A DNA stretch of 64,000 nt from positions 1,010,001 through 1,074,000 of the forward strand of contig NZ_CP017305.1 of NCBI RefSeq assembly GCF_001747405.1, written 5' to 3'. The notes beneath the pieces were generated by a model. It searched no databases and had not been told where the DNA came from. It saw only the letters and a program-made list of their open reading frames with translations. The translations under genes and the position numbers were made by a program. The stretch's first letter is position 1. The number at the start of each line of letters is the position of its first letter. Positions 39,153 to 49,033 of this stretch are shown here, in pieces. This stretch comes from Chlorobaculum limnaeum (GTDB taxonomy: Bacteria > Bacteroidota > Chlorobiia > Chlorobiales > Chlorobiaceae).

Positions 39153-40016
39153 ATGGCTATCAACCCTATCCAAAAGAAAATAAAGGCACAGCAAGCCATT
39201 AAGAAGTTTGCAGAGACTGTTGTGGGGAATAAAAATATAGGCTGGTTATCAGTTTTGTGCCTTTGCTTGTTTTTTATTGCGTCAGGCTGGTTTTCGGACG
39301 GATTGGCTGAATATATTGACTACCTGCTTGGTGGTCTCGGGCCTGCCGTGATCAATTATAAATTATTAATATCAATATTTATTATTTTATTGTTTTGGTT
39401 TTTTGTGGTTAATGTTGTGCATGGCGATAAGGATAAAATAATAGTCAATAATGACCAGTCTTTGCCGACTAAAGAGTTGGTTTTGTTTTTAAGTAATTTC
39501 AGGAATATAGCCAGCAAAGAGTCTTCGATAAATGCTGGTGAGTTGGTTAGTAAAGAGTATCTCGAGCAAAAATATGCAGAAAACGCATTTCATTTTGATT
39601 TGCTTCTTGACACAACCTGGGAAATGCCGTTTCGTGCAATTCAGTATCATGTCTCTAAATTACAGCATGTAGTATTAGTTACCTCATCAGGAGGTAAAAA
39701 GTCGAGTTTAGAGAGTGATTTGTTTGTTAAACTTGCTCATGTTCTATACCCAAATATTCGTATTGAAGAACATGTAGTTGATTTTGAAAATCTTGAACAG
39801 ATTTTTGATTTAATCAATCATGTATATGAAAAAGCGAAGCAATCAGGTTTGAGAGAAGATGATGTTCTTGTAGATATAACAGGAGGACAAAAAACAAATA
39901 CTATTGCGGCGGCAATAGCAACCCTTGCAATTGGACGGCAATTTGAGTACATAACTACTGGAGAGAAAATTGTGCGTAGTTACGATGTTGGATATTTTTC
40001 TCGCGATGCGTCTTGA
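39153..40016 (+). CDS. Two-helix membrane protein with CARF-type domain
   Basis: 287 residues. Two hydrophobic helices lie at ~29-47 (IGWLSVLCLCLFFIASGWF) and ~70-91 (KLLISIFIILLFWFFVVNVV). The cytosolic part has the CARF-like pattern: strand-loop HVVLVTSSGGKKSSLESDL (171-189) and DITGGQKTNTIAAAIATLAI (241-260). The DxTGG(Q/K)K motif is the conserved ligand loop of Csm6/Csx1-type CARF domains that bind cyclic oligoadenylate. A membrane effector opened or regulated by cOA is the natural prediction, comparable to Cam1, but the size and helix count differ. Low GC compared with neighbours. Confidence 0.75.
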   Translation: MAINPIQKKIKAQQAIKKFAETVVGNKNIGWLSVLCLCLFFIASGWFSDGLAEYIDYLLGGLGPAVINYKLLISIFIILLFWFFVVNVVHGDKDKIIVNNDQSLPTKELVLFLSNFRNIASKESSINAGELVSKEYLEQKYAENAFHFDLLLDTTWEMPFRAIQYHVSKLQHVVLVTSSGGKKSSLESDLFVKLAHVLYPNIRIEEHVVDFENLEQIFDLINHVYEKAKQSGLREDDVLVDITGGQKTNTIAAAIATLAIGRQFEYITTGEKIVRSYDVGYFSRDAS

Positions 40017-40095
40017 TTTATTCAAGTCCTGTGATCAGCCTGTCGGACTTATAGGAAAAAAGCACATTATTCACACGGAGTGCGCTCCAACCCTT

Positions 40096-40177
40096 CGTCA
40101 TTGCGAGCGAAGCGAAGCAATCCATACGTAAAACCGGCAAGATGGATTGCCACGTCGCTACGCTCCTCGCAATGACG
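40096..40177. repeat. Palindromic intergenic repeat (CGTCATTGCGAG family)
   Basis: CGTCATTGCGAGCGAAGCGA...CAATCCAT pairs with ATGGATTGCCACGTCGCTAC...CTCGCAATGACG. A mobile-looking hairpin element in the gap between the CARF and Csx15-like genes. Confidence 0.6.
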
Positions 40178-40245
40178 ATGGACAACATGGTTCGAGCAGC
40201 AGAGAGGGATTTTACGTTTACTAATAAGTTAAATATTACGACGAT

Positions 40246-40644
40246 ATGGCTATTCAGCCATTGATCCTCAACTTTTCAGGCCATCCGGTGTCGCCCGGCC
40301 AGCAGCAGGCAATCGAAAAGCACATGCACTGGCCATCCTCCAGCGTGGTGGATGTGCGATTGGGGAATGTTCCGGAAGACAACAACTTTGCAGCCGCAAT
40401 CACCAAAGCCATCGAACGCGCCGGACTCTCGCGCGAGGAGTGGCAAACGACTCCAATCGTGGCCGTGCCCGCCGGTTATCCGGCAGTCTGGTCGGTCATC
40501 CTCGCCGAACTGCACGGACGACTCGGCCACTTCCCCGACGTCGCCCGCCTCCGCCCAACCCAGCCAGGCGCAAGTGAAAAGTACGAAGTGGCGGAAATCC
40601 TCAACCTCCGCGAACTCCGGCACGCCTCTCGCAGCAAGCGCTAA
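40246..40644 (+). CDS. Csx15-like CRISPR-associated protein
   Basis: 132 residues. QPLILNFSGHPVSPGQQQAI (start) and TPIVAVPAGYPAVWSVILAE, then ELHGRLGHFPDVARLRP, are how I recognise the Csx15 family, small proteins found in type III loci. I recall recent proposals that Csx15-type proteins bind or degrade cyclic oligoadenylate (ring-nuclease-like); this is recollection and not shown by the sequence. High GC, unlike the flanking CARF gene. Transcribed towards cas10. Confidence 0.7.
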   Translation: MAIQPLILNFSGHPVSPGQQQAIEKHMHWPSSSVVDVRLGNVPEDNNFAAAITKAIERAGLSREEWQTTPIVAVPAGYPAVWSVILAELHGRLGHFPDVARLRPTQPGASEKYEVAEILNLRELRHASRSKR

Positions 40645-40993
40645 AACTCCCAAAAATATTCCCCAAAAAGACAGGTTTTTTCCCGAAAAATCTTGGATTA
40701 AGCGAAGAAGATACGTAACATATATATGCAACGATGTCAATGATGCAGACCCGCTTGTAAGCCAAAGAATTCCATATCTAAGCTCACGTCTCGAAGCCTT
40801 GTTCCATCGAGCCATCAGCTTGATGCGACCCACGTTCTTGTTGTTCGGCAGTTCAGTTGTTTCGGAATAACCAAAACTCAGAACCCATGCCCGCTCAGCA
40901 GTACCGCTTTTTACTCGTGCCCTTCTTCAGGGAGCATTCTTTACCCAAGGTGATTTCTCATAACCACTGCATTACTATGCCGTTCAACATGAA
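40645..40993. other. Gap upstream of cas10
   Basis: About 350 bases. A 36-codon frame starts at 40887 (MPAQQYRFLLVPFFREH) but resembles nothing I know. The cas10 frame itself is closed by TAA at 40961-40963, so no missing N-terminal HD domain is hidden here in frame. I saw no HD-like motif in the other frames. Confidence 0.45.
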
Positions 40994-43288
40994 TTGAAAT
41001 CACAGCTCATGGCGCGTTCAGGTCAAGATATTATCGAGTTCGGCATTACTCTTTTGCGGGAGCACCTCTGGAATGTTTCTGCGGATGTTGCTGAAGCATT
41101 CAGGCTTGCTGGCGTTCGGGAAAGCGAGTTGACGCTTGCCGCGCTGAAATCTCCTTTCGGCGGCGACATGTATTTCAAGCCTGCTCAACTATCAGTAACA
41201 GCAATGAACTATCCTGATAGTGAAGCACCCCCTGATTTTTCGTGCGTTGAACCAGGTGAAGATGAGCATGGGTTAACCGCGCTCGAAAAGTACGGATCGT
41301 TTGTGGCGACCAATGCAAACGAGAGTCTTCCCGTCTGTCATCTGTTCAAAACGGCTGCCGCCATACAGGATTGTTTGCTCGCTGACGGTGACAGTGAAAA
41401 ACCGTTCCTGCTCGTCAGCGCCGATTTTTCCGGCATTCAGGATACGGTATATACCATCTCCTCAAAAGGAGCGCTCAAGACCCTGCGAGCGCGTTCCTTT
41501 ATGCTGGAGCTGCTGACCGAGCACATTGTTTACGAGATTTTGCACTCATGCCAGGCGGAGCGCCAAGCCATTATCTATTCCGGCGGCGGAGGGTTCAGTT
41601 TGCTGCTACCGAACAGAGCTGGCGTTGTCACGGCAATCGAGGGTTATCGTGAAGTGCTGAACCGATGGGCATTACAGGAGTTTTCAGGAAAGTTTTTCAT
41701 CGCATTGGATGCGACGCCGTGCAATGCAGCATCGCTTGAGAGTGAGGCAGATTTTACAGCACTACGGCAATGCCAGTCAGAGAGCTTAGACAAGCTCAAA
41801 CGCCAGAAGTTCCTGAAACAGCTCGACGAGCTGTTCACCCCAACAATGCCAAAACAGTTAACCACCCGAACCGAATGCCAGATCACCAGACGGGATGATT
41901 TATTGCCTGAAAAAATGCGTGATCGCGAAAAAGGTACATTCATGAGTTCTGTTCCTCATGAGCGACGAGATGACGACTGCTATACCTGGCTTTCCGAAAG
42001 TTGTTTCCATCAGTTCAGGTTGGGTGACAAGCTTATCGATGCAAAGAAGGTATATCGGTATGAAGAAAAGCCTGATAAAGATAAAATTGGATATCTGACG
42101 CTTAAAGGTATAAACGATCAGGATGTTTACTACAGCATAGATAAAATTGTGCAGAAAGATGCTGATGTCTGGCAGATCAATTCATGGGAATCGACCAGCC
42201 CGACTGTGCTTTATGCACAGTATGTCCGCAAGCATGGTGAGCTTTCGGATTTCGCAAAAGAGGCCGAAAGAGAATCCATTGAATCCGTTGAGGGTCGAAC
42301 GCCAAAAAATGACGATACAGCCACTTTTGAAGGGCTGGCTTCAAGTTCATGCGGTGCCGATCTCATCGGTGCGTTGCGAATGGATGTCGATGACATGGGT
42401 AAAATGTTCAGCAAAATAGCTTCACTACCTGAGCTATCGGTAAAGTCGCGGATGTTGAACCTGTTTTTCAAGGTTTATCTGAACGAGATATGCGCGGGAA
42501 ATTTGGGCAAAGAAGAAAAACCGACTGATATTGTCGGTAAAAATTATCAGGAAAAGAATCCTGATGGAACAAACAAAGGCCGAAATGTATCCGTGGTTTA
42601 CGTCGGAGGCGATGACCTCTTTATACTCGGAGCCTGGGACGAAACCGCAGAGCTCGCCTTCGACATTCAACGCTGCTTTGCCTGTTTCACCGGAGGCTCA
42701 TTCGACAGCGAGAAAAAAGGTTGCGGAATCTCAGGCGGCCTAACCCTGCACCAGCCAAAGTTCCCACTCTACCAAATGGCCCAAAAATCCGGCGAAGCAG
42801 AGCACGTAGCGAAGAATGATAAAGATACGATCTATGGAGATATAGAAAAAAACAGAATTGCTCTTTTCTACGATGATTCAAAATATCAGCGTAGATTGAA
42901 AATGAAAACGCCTGAACGCTATCGATATATGCTTTCCATGACATGGAATTTGAGTGGCGATTTTCTGATTCCATTGATGAAAACATATTGCGAATGCGGA
43001 AGCCTGAAATCACAAGATGGACGACTGGTACTGGAAATTGATAAATTCAGTTATCAGACCATTGAAAAGTGGTTTGCCGTCATTGAAAAATATCAGGAAA
43101 GCTACATGCTCTATCTCCCGACAATGGCAAGAGTAATGAAACAGGTTGAAGAGGGTAAAAATATGAATGCTGATTTATTTAAAAAATTGTTTAGCTATCT
43201 TTATACAAATGAAGAGAGTAAGAAAAACTGGATTTCACATTTACATATAGCACTTAACTGGCTTTCATTCTTGAGGAGGACAAAATAA
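40994..43288 (+). CDS. cas10: Cas10 (Csm1-type) without HD domain
   Basis: 764 residues from TTG 40994; the first ATG is at 41009. The first Palm block is LLVSADFSGIQDTVYTISSKGALKTLRARSF, typical of Csm1. The second Palm domain holds VVYVGGDDLFILG, with GGDD at 538-541, required for cyclic oligoadenylate synthesis. GALRMDVDDMGKMF is the companion metal-binding motif. No N-terminal HD nuclease motif is seen, so single-stranded DNA cutting is probably absent. A long variable insertion lies at ~260-430. A strong ribosome site for csm2 (GAGGAGGA) is inside its 3' end; the genes overlap by 1 base. Confidence 0.93.
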   Translation: MKSQLMARSGQDIIEFGITLLREHLWNVSADVAEAFRLAGVRESELTLAALKSPFGGDMYFKPAQLSVTAMNYPDSEAPPDFSCVEPGEDEHGLTALEKYGSFVATNANESLPVCHLFKTAAAIQDCLLADGDSEKPFLLVSADFSGIQDTVYTISSKGALKTLRARSFMLELLTEHIVYEILHSCQAERQAIIYSGGGGFSLLLPNRAGVVTAIEGYREVLNRWALQEFSGKFFIALDATPCNAASLESEADFTALRQCQSESLDKLKRQKFLKQLDELFTPTMPKQLTTRTECQITRRDDLLPEKMRDREKGTFMSSVPHERRDDDCYTWLSESCFHQFRLGDKLIDAKKVYRYEEKPDKDKIGYLTLKGINDQDVYYSIDKIVQKDADVWQINSWESTSPTVLYAQYVRKHGELSDFAKEAERESIESVEGRTPKNDDTATFEGLASSSCGADLIGALRMDVDDMGKMFSKIASLPELSVKSRMLNLFFKVYLNEICAGNLGKEEKPTDIVGKNYQEKNPDGTNKGRNVSVVYVGGDDLFILGAWDETAELAFDIQRCFACFTGGSFDSEKKGCGISGGLTLHQPKFPLYQMAQKSGEAEHVAKNDKDTIYGDIEKNRIALFYDDSKYQRRLKMKTPERYRYMLSMTWNLSGDFLIPLMKTYCECGSLKSQDGRLVLEIDKFSYQTIEKWFAVIEKYQESYMLYLPTMARVMKQVEEGKNMNADLFKKLFSYLYTNEESKKNWISHLHIALNWLSFLRRTK

Positions 43289-43763
43289 TGGGATATGATT
43301 TCACGGAGATATATCAAAAAGATAATAAATTTGATATAGATATCAAAGGAATAAAGGAGAAAATCAGTTTGTTTCGCAATTTTAGTTCGATTCCTGAAGA
43401 TGAATTAGAATATTTGCCTAAATATGCTGCTGTTATTGCAACGGCAATGATAAAAAGAAAAAAACAGTTACACCAAACCAGCTTCGTCGCTTTTATACAT
43501 ATATCAAATCAATTGATCTGGCGAACCGGCAAACGGAAGAATCTGTAGTTAATTTTAAAGACAAATACAAGCTTAAATTCATATTGCCAAAAATTGCCGG
43601 AAGTTCTGAACGCGAAAGTCTCGAAGATCTTTATGAAGTTCTCAATGCATGTATTAAGGATAATAAAATCAATTCAGTAAAAGACTTTCGGATATTTATG
43701 GAGTTTTTCGAAGCGATACTCGATTATCATTCTACATTTAAATCTCAAAAACAAGATAACTAA
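43288..43763 (+). pseudogene. csm2: csm2, frameshifted at an A run
   Basis: The first frame (LEYLPKYAAVIATAMIKRKK) matches the Csm2 N-terminal helices but ends early at 43546-43548 after junk residues. From the A7 run at 43458-43464 the next frame reads TVTPNQLRRFYTYIKSIDLA, the hallmark Csm2 segment, and runs to TAA 43761-43763. One more A, or a -1 shift on A-AAA-AAA-C, would join them into a normal ~158-residue Csm2. Csm2 forms the inner filament of the complex. It could be a mutation, sequencing error or true slippage. Confidence 0.88.
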
Positions 43764-43775
43764 GGAGCATATCCA

Positions 43776-44624
43776 ATGTCAGATGTAGAAAGAATGATTA
43801 AACTTCTCGGTTATATTAAAATCACTGGCGAAATTGAAGCCTTGACCGGGTTGCATATCGGTGGTACAGCAGATTCAATCGATAAAGGAGGGATTGATAA
43901 TCCTGTTATAAAAAATCCTGTGACTAATGAACCATACATTCCAGGGAGTTCTCTGCGCGGAAGAATACGCTCTCTTCTGGAGAAAAAAACAGCCCAGATT
44001 CTTTCGCCAATGACCAATAATAAAGAGATTTGGATGGAGATTTATAAATCTGATGATGATAAATATAAAGGCAACAAGGCGCAATCCACAATAGATGCAA
44101 TGAATTCCGCAGTTTGTCGTATTTTTGGCAATTCAGCTTCTTATGAAAATGTGCCTTCAGTGCTGATTGTGAGGGACGCTCTTTACACAGATAAGACACG
44201 AGACCAATATATGCAAGGAGGTAAAGGCGGTTTGCCAATTACAGAAGCAAAAATGGAAATCGCAGTCGATAGAATCACAGCCCATGCCTTACCGCGAACC
44301 ATTGAACGTGTACCTGCTGGAGCAAAGTTTTTATTTGAAATTGTTTATAAAATCCAATCTACATCATTTATCTCAATGATTGATGAAAATGGTATAGTTA
44401 AAAAAATAAATAAATATATCGCAGATGATAAAGTGATTAAAAAGGATATTGAGAATCTTTTGTGGGCATTAAAGCAAATCGAAGAACACGATGGACTTGG
44501 TGGAAATACCTCTCGCGGACATGGTCAGGTCAAGTTTTCTGTTAGTCCTTTAAATTGCGAGGTATTTGAAAGTGAATATAAACCGAAAATTGAGGATATT
44601 GTCAATGAAATCAACAATAAATGA
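43776..44624 (+). CDS. csm3: Csm3
   Basis: 282 residues, RAMP (Cas7) backbone subunit. GEIEALTGLHIGGTADSIDK, then GIDNPVIKNPVTNEPYIPGS and SLRGRIRSLLEKK, are the family core. Asp33 (IGGTAD) occupies the position of the target-RNA-cleaving Asp of Csm3. The glycine-rich loop GGNTSRGHGQVKF is near the C-terminus. Preceded by AAGGAG. AT-rich relative to the left half of the locus. Confidence 0.95.
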   Translation: MSDVERMIKLLGYIKITGEIEALTGLHIGGTADSIDKGGIDNPVIKNPVTNEPYIPGSSLRGRIRSLLEKKTAQILSPMTNNKEIWMEIYKSDDDKYKGNKAQSTIDAMNSAVCRIFGNSASYENVPSVLIVRDALYTDKTRDQYMQGGKGGLPITEAKMEIAVDRITAHALPRTIERVPAGAKFLFEIVYKIQSTSFISMIDENGIVKKINKYIADDKVIKKDIENLLWALKQIEEHDGLGGNTSRGHGQVKFSVSPLNCEVFESEYKPKIEDIVNEINNK

Positions 44625-44645
44625 AATCGGCTTAATTGCTGTGAT

Positions 44646-45701
44646 ATGAAAACATATATTGTTCATCTCTACTTTAAGAACGCTTTGCGTGTTGGCGCGG
44701 CTAATGCAAGCATTGATATTGAGGCAACTCAGGATTTTATTCATTCTGATACGCTCTGGGCGGCTATTGCTAATCATTGGGCGATCTTGGGTAACGTGAA
44801 TGGTATTTCTTTTGATGAGTTTTTAAGTGGTTTTGGCTCAAAGGAAGGTGAGCCAAAAAGCGATCCACTTTTTCTTCTTTCATCAGCGTTTCCTCTAACG
44901 GAAAATGGTATTAAGTATTGGCTTCCAAAACCATTATCAGTTCCGATGGCCTTTTCAAAAAGTAATACGAATGATCCCGAACATCAACGTGAAACGTATG
45001 GAAAAAAGGTAAAACAGGAAAAGTTTATTCCACTCAATGTCTTCAAAGATTGGATAAACTTTGAAAAAAATGCAAGTGATGTTGGAAGTTTAGAACGAAA
45101 CGGGATTTCTGGCGGTCAAATACGACCTCATGCTACTCTCGATAGAATTTCAATGCAAGCACAACTGTTTCACTCTGGTATAACATATTTTGATAAGTTT
45201 GAAGAGCGCGTTGGCCTTTATTTTCTTGTTCGCTGCAATGAGAACACAAAAACTTCACTTGAGAAAATTTTTGAAGTGATTTATAATGCTGGCGCTATTG
45301 GCGGTGACAGGAGCATTGGTCTCGGTGCACTGGCTGAAAAACCATTTTTTATAGAAGCTACTGCATTTGATGATCTTTTCAGTACAGAAAACAGCAACGC
45401 TCATTGCCTATTATCACTTTCTTGTCCTAATAATGATGAGATACCAAAAGACCAAGATGTAATTGCTTATAATACCATATTGCGTAAAGGATGGACAGGT
45501 TCTCTCTCAATCGGATTGCAGCGAAAACGTCAAACAATATACATGTTCTCCGAAGGTAGCGTATTTAGAAAACCAATAAAAGGTAGCTTAGTAGATATAA
45601 CTCCTGACCGAAGTATTACGCCTGAATGGAATGGAATGCACAATGTCTATCGCTACGGTTATGCATTGAGTGTGCCGGTTAAAATTGATTTAAATGATTG
45701 A
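44646..45701 (+). CDS. csm4: Csm4
   Basis: 351 residues, Cas5-like RAMP that caps the crRNA 5' tag. HLYFKNALRVGAANASIDIE and FIHSDTLWAAIANHW are diagnostic (the SDTL motif). NGISGGQIRPHATLDRISMQ and the G-rich GAIGGDRSIGLGAL follow. It overlaps csm5 by 8 bases. Intact. Confidence 0.93.
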   Translation: MKTYIVHLYFKNALRVGAANASIDIEATQDFIHSDTLWAAIANHWAILGNVNGISFDEFLSGFGSKEGEPKSDPLFLLSSAFPLTENGIKYWLPKPLSVPMAFSKSNTNDPEHQRETYGKKVKQEKFIPLNVFKDWINFEKNASDVGSLERNGISGGQIRPHATLDRISMQAQLFHSGITYFDKFEERVGLYFLVRCNENTKTSLEKIFEVIYNAGAIGGDRSIGLGALAEKPFFIEATAFDDLFSTENSNAHCLLSLSCPNNDEIPKDQDVIAYNTILRKGWTGSLSIGLQRKRQTIYMFSEGSVFRKPIKGSLVDITPDRSITPEWNGMHNVYRYGYALSVPVKIDLND

Positions 45702-47577
45702 AAATATGATAAGTAAAATCATTGAACTTGAAACACTTACCCCTCTTTTTATAAAAGGGAAAGAAGAAAAGTATGGTGAGGGATTTATCAGAATTGGTGA
45801 AGAATTGTTTTCTGTTGATAACGATAAACTCTGCGAATTCATTTATAACAACACATATGATATAGTAGGGAATAAAACAATAGGCAAGCCGGATTATGTC
45901 GAGTTCTACAGTGATTTTTTATTAAAAGAGCAAAACAATGAAAAGCTCTCTTGCTATAATAAATTTGCAAGAGAATTTGGATTTGATGAAAAAAATGATT
46001 ACAGAAAAATTCCGGAGAGATATAAGGAAAAATCGATCCAGTATTTTTTATTGAGCACAAGACTTCTTCAAGGAAATAACGTAGATAAAAAAAGGGTTAT
46101 GATTGAGCATAAAATTGCTAAAGGAATAACCCGTTTAGAGCAAAGTAATAGAAGTGGAAACAGATTTATACAAAATGGTAATAACAGGCGCTATATTCCT
46201 GGAAGTTCTATTAAAGGTGCAATTCGAAATGCGGTTCTGTGGAAAATCTTATCGGAATACTCAAAAAAAGTATGGCTCCAATCATTTGTTAAATACCATC
46301 TTTCTGTAGTAGATGTTTTATCAAAAGTTTCAGATTTGATTGATCAACGAGAATTTCACCAAGCGCAAATACTGATCAATCAAAATGCGGTATTAAGTCA
46401 AGCTCATTTAATAAATGGTAATAGAATCGATAAAGAAAAGTTAAGTGAATTAAAAAAGAAATACGCGGAGTTTTTCTCTGATAAACAAGATACTGAGCAA
46501 CAAACGATGAAGTCTATTAGTTTCACTGAGTTTACTCCTAGTATTCTTATATCTGATTCGTTTGTTGATGATTATAATAAATATTTAGATAGTTATAATA
46601 AAAGATGGAATGATGCTAATGATACCTTGCGTGACTTCTTTAGACTTGTAAAAGTAAGCGATGCGAATTTTGTTCAGGATTGTAATTTGAAAGCCGAAAA
46701 CGGCGAAGGCCGTCTGCAAAGATACATCTGGTACCCCTCAAAGAAACCAAACTTACCAAAAAAAATTTGATATAAAAATTGAATGTGTTCCCAAGGCGAT
46801 AAAAGCACAATTCAAAATATCCATTGATACTGAACTGGCAAAAGCATTTTTCCCTGATGGTGCTCCTTCTTACTTACAAGATATTGACCAGCTATTAAAA
46901 GTAGTTGATGAATTTTTCAGAGCCATTGTAAAATATGAAGATGTAAATTATTATCAGGGAGCGACATCTATTCCCGAGGATATAAATCCTGAAGACAACA
47001 GAAAGGCAAAACTCAGAGTCAATACATCTGATGTTTGGCAATTGTATAAATCAATATTCGGACTTCAGTCAGATGAGATATTGTTTCGAACTGGTTGGGG
47101 TGGAGGATATATGAGCAAAACGCAGTTTTTACACTTGAAAAACCCCGACAAGGTGCGTGTTAGAGATATGATTCATCCCAATGGTAGCTCCATTGCCCCA
47201 AAATCGCGTTGCCTGATAGTTGAAGGGCAAAATGCAACAGAACCACTTGGCTGGTGCAAGCTCAGGGTTTTGGGAGACGCAAAAGATATGCCACGTCCAA
47301 GTATTGATACGGCAACAATAAAAACAGAGTTAATAACCAAGCAAAATATGCAAAACGCAAAAGGTAATTATATAAATTCAGGAAAACCCTTAACAGAAAG
47401 AGAAGTTCAGAAGTCAAATGCTACAGCAAAAGCTATTTTAAAACAAGCCGAGAAAAAAAATACAAACGCTACTCATATCAAATATAAAGTAGGGCAAACA
47501 GTTTATGCTACAGTGGAAGAATGTGTTCCATTGACTTCGCTTAAAGTGATAATTGGTGATCAAGTACTAAACATTAA

Positions 47578-48935
47578 GGCTCTTCGCAGAATTTAATGGG
47601 CTGGTAGTAAAAATGAGTGGCTTGGTGTAATTTATCCAAGAACGCCAAAACACTAACCCCAACGTATGCCGAGCCTCATTACCCATTACCAGCAGTTATT
47701 AGGATTACCAGAAACATGGAAGGTGTCTGATGTCCGGCTGTCGACGTCCGGCCCCCGGATAGAAATCCATCTGGAGTATATCGGACCCAAAGTCGAATGC
47801 CCTGAATGCGGCAAGGCCGGACGAATTTATGACCTGGCGCCAGAACAACGGTGGCGGCATCTGGATACCATGGAGTACGAGACGCATCTGATAGCCAGGG
47901 TGCCTCGGTGTGAGTGCAAAGAGCACAGGATCAAGACAATTCAAGTTCCGTGGGCAACGCGCTATTCGCGCTACACCCTGAAGTTTGAAGCGCTTGCTGT
48001 CGAGTTGCTTCAGGAGTGTTCAAGCATTCAGTCGGCATCGAGGCTCTTGCGATTGAACTGGCATGCAACCAACGAGATCATGAACCGTGCAGTTAAGCGA
48101 GGCCTGAGCCGCCGGAATAAGGAGGCGATTGCTCATCTTGGTCTTGATGAAAAGAGCTTCCGGGCAGGCCATCAGTATGTGACGATCCTGAACGACCTGA
48201 AAGGTGGCCGGGTACTTGAGGTGGTCCAGAGCCGAACGACCGATGGAGCAGAAGCGCTACTCCTCAGCTTTGAAGCATCGCAACGCCAGGGTGTGAAATC
48301 GATCTCGATGGATATGTGGAAACCCTTCGCGATTGCTGCCAAAAAGCATCTGCCGCAGGCCGATATTGTGCATGACCGTTTCCATATCAGCAAATATCTG
48401 AACGAGGCGGTCGACACGGTTCGTCGCCAAGAGTCCCGTCAACTTCATCATGCAGGGGACAGGACTCTGATTGGCTCGAAATTCACCTGGCTGCGCAATC
48501 CGGAGAACATGACGGAAAGCCAGCGGACAAGCTTTGATCAATTGATGGCCTGTGAGCTGAAAACCGGAAAAGCCTGGTCGATGAAGAACATGTTTCGGGA
48601 GTTCTGGCGGCTGGGTTGTCGAGAGAGTGCAAGCTTCTTTTTCGATTACTGGTCTGAACGCGTTGACCAGTTAGCGTTGAAACCCATGATCAAGGTCAAA
48701 GAGCTGCTGAAGCGGCATCTCGACAACATCCTGAACTATTTCGAGCACGAAATGACCAACGCAGTTTCCGAAGGTCTGAACAGCAAGATCCAGTTGTACA
48801 AAGCATCGGCCCGTGGGTTCCACAGCTTTCACAGCTACCGCATAAGGATTTTGTTTTACTGTGGAAAGCTCAACATGGCTATTACCGGTTGACGTAATTG
48901 CTGACGAGCGTTACCATTAAATCTTACGAAGAACC
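47578..48935 (+). mobile_element. ISL3-family insertion sequence in csm5
   Basis: 1358 bases. The left end begins GGCTCTTCGCAGAATTTAAT and the right end, reverse-complemented, begins GGTTCTTCGTAAGATTTAAT (16 of 20 identical). Both flanks carry AACATTAA (47570-47577 and 48936-48943), an 8-base target duplication as expected for ISL3. Higher GC than the surrounding csm genes. The perfect duplication suggests a fairly recent insertion. Confidence 0.96.
47666..48892 (+). CDS. ISL3-family transposase
   Basis: 408 residues, full length. An N-terminal zinc finger (CPECGKAGRIYD ... CEC) precedes the DDE domain: GLDEKSFRAGHQYVTIL, SMDMWKPFAIAAKKHLP, and VSEGLNSKIQLYKASARGF hold the Asp, Asp and Glu. 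It appears intact and lies in the same direction as the csm genes, so read-through from it could still reach csm6 and cas6. Confidence 0.95.
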   Translation: MPSLITHYQQLLGLPETWKVSDVRLSTSGPRIEIHLEYIGPKVECPECGKAGRIYDLAPEQRWRHLDTMEYETHLIARVPRCECKEHRIKTIQVPWATRYSRYTLKFEALAVELLQECSSIQSASRLLRLNWHATNEIMNRAVKRGLSRRNKEAIAHLGLDEKSFRAGHQYVTILNDLKGGRVLEVVQSRTTDGAEALLLSFEASQRQGVKSISMDMWKPFAIAAKKHLPQADIVHDRFHISKYLNEAVDTVRRQESRQLHHAGDRTLIGSKFTWLRNPENMTESQRTSFDQLMACELKTGKAWSMKNMFREFWRLGCRESASFFFDYWSERVDQLALKPMIKVKELLKRHLDNILNYFEHEMTNAVSEGLNSKIQLYKASARGFHSFHSYRIRILFYCGKLNMAITG

Positions 48936-49033
48936 AACATTAATAAGGGTGTAATAAAACAAAAAGGAGAAACTGTTCAAATTCAAATAACTGAAATTGA
49001 AAACGGGAAAATTCTGGCAGCAAAACTTTTCTG

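Noticed and set aside
40352-40870. Frame overlapping Csx15 and the gap before cas10
   Set aside because: It is shifted relative to the Csx15 frame and shows no domain.
40887-40997. 36-codon frame before cas10 as a hidden HD domain
   Set aside because: No HD motif, different frame, and too short.
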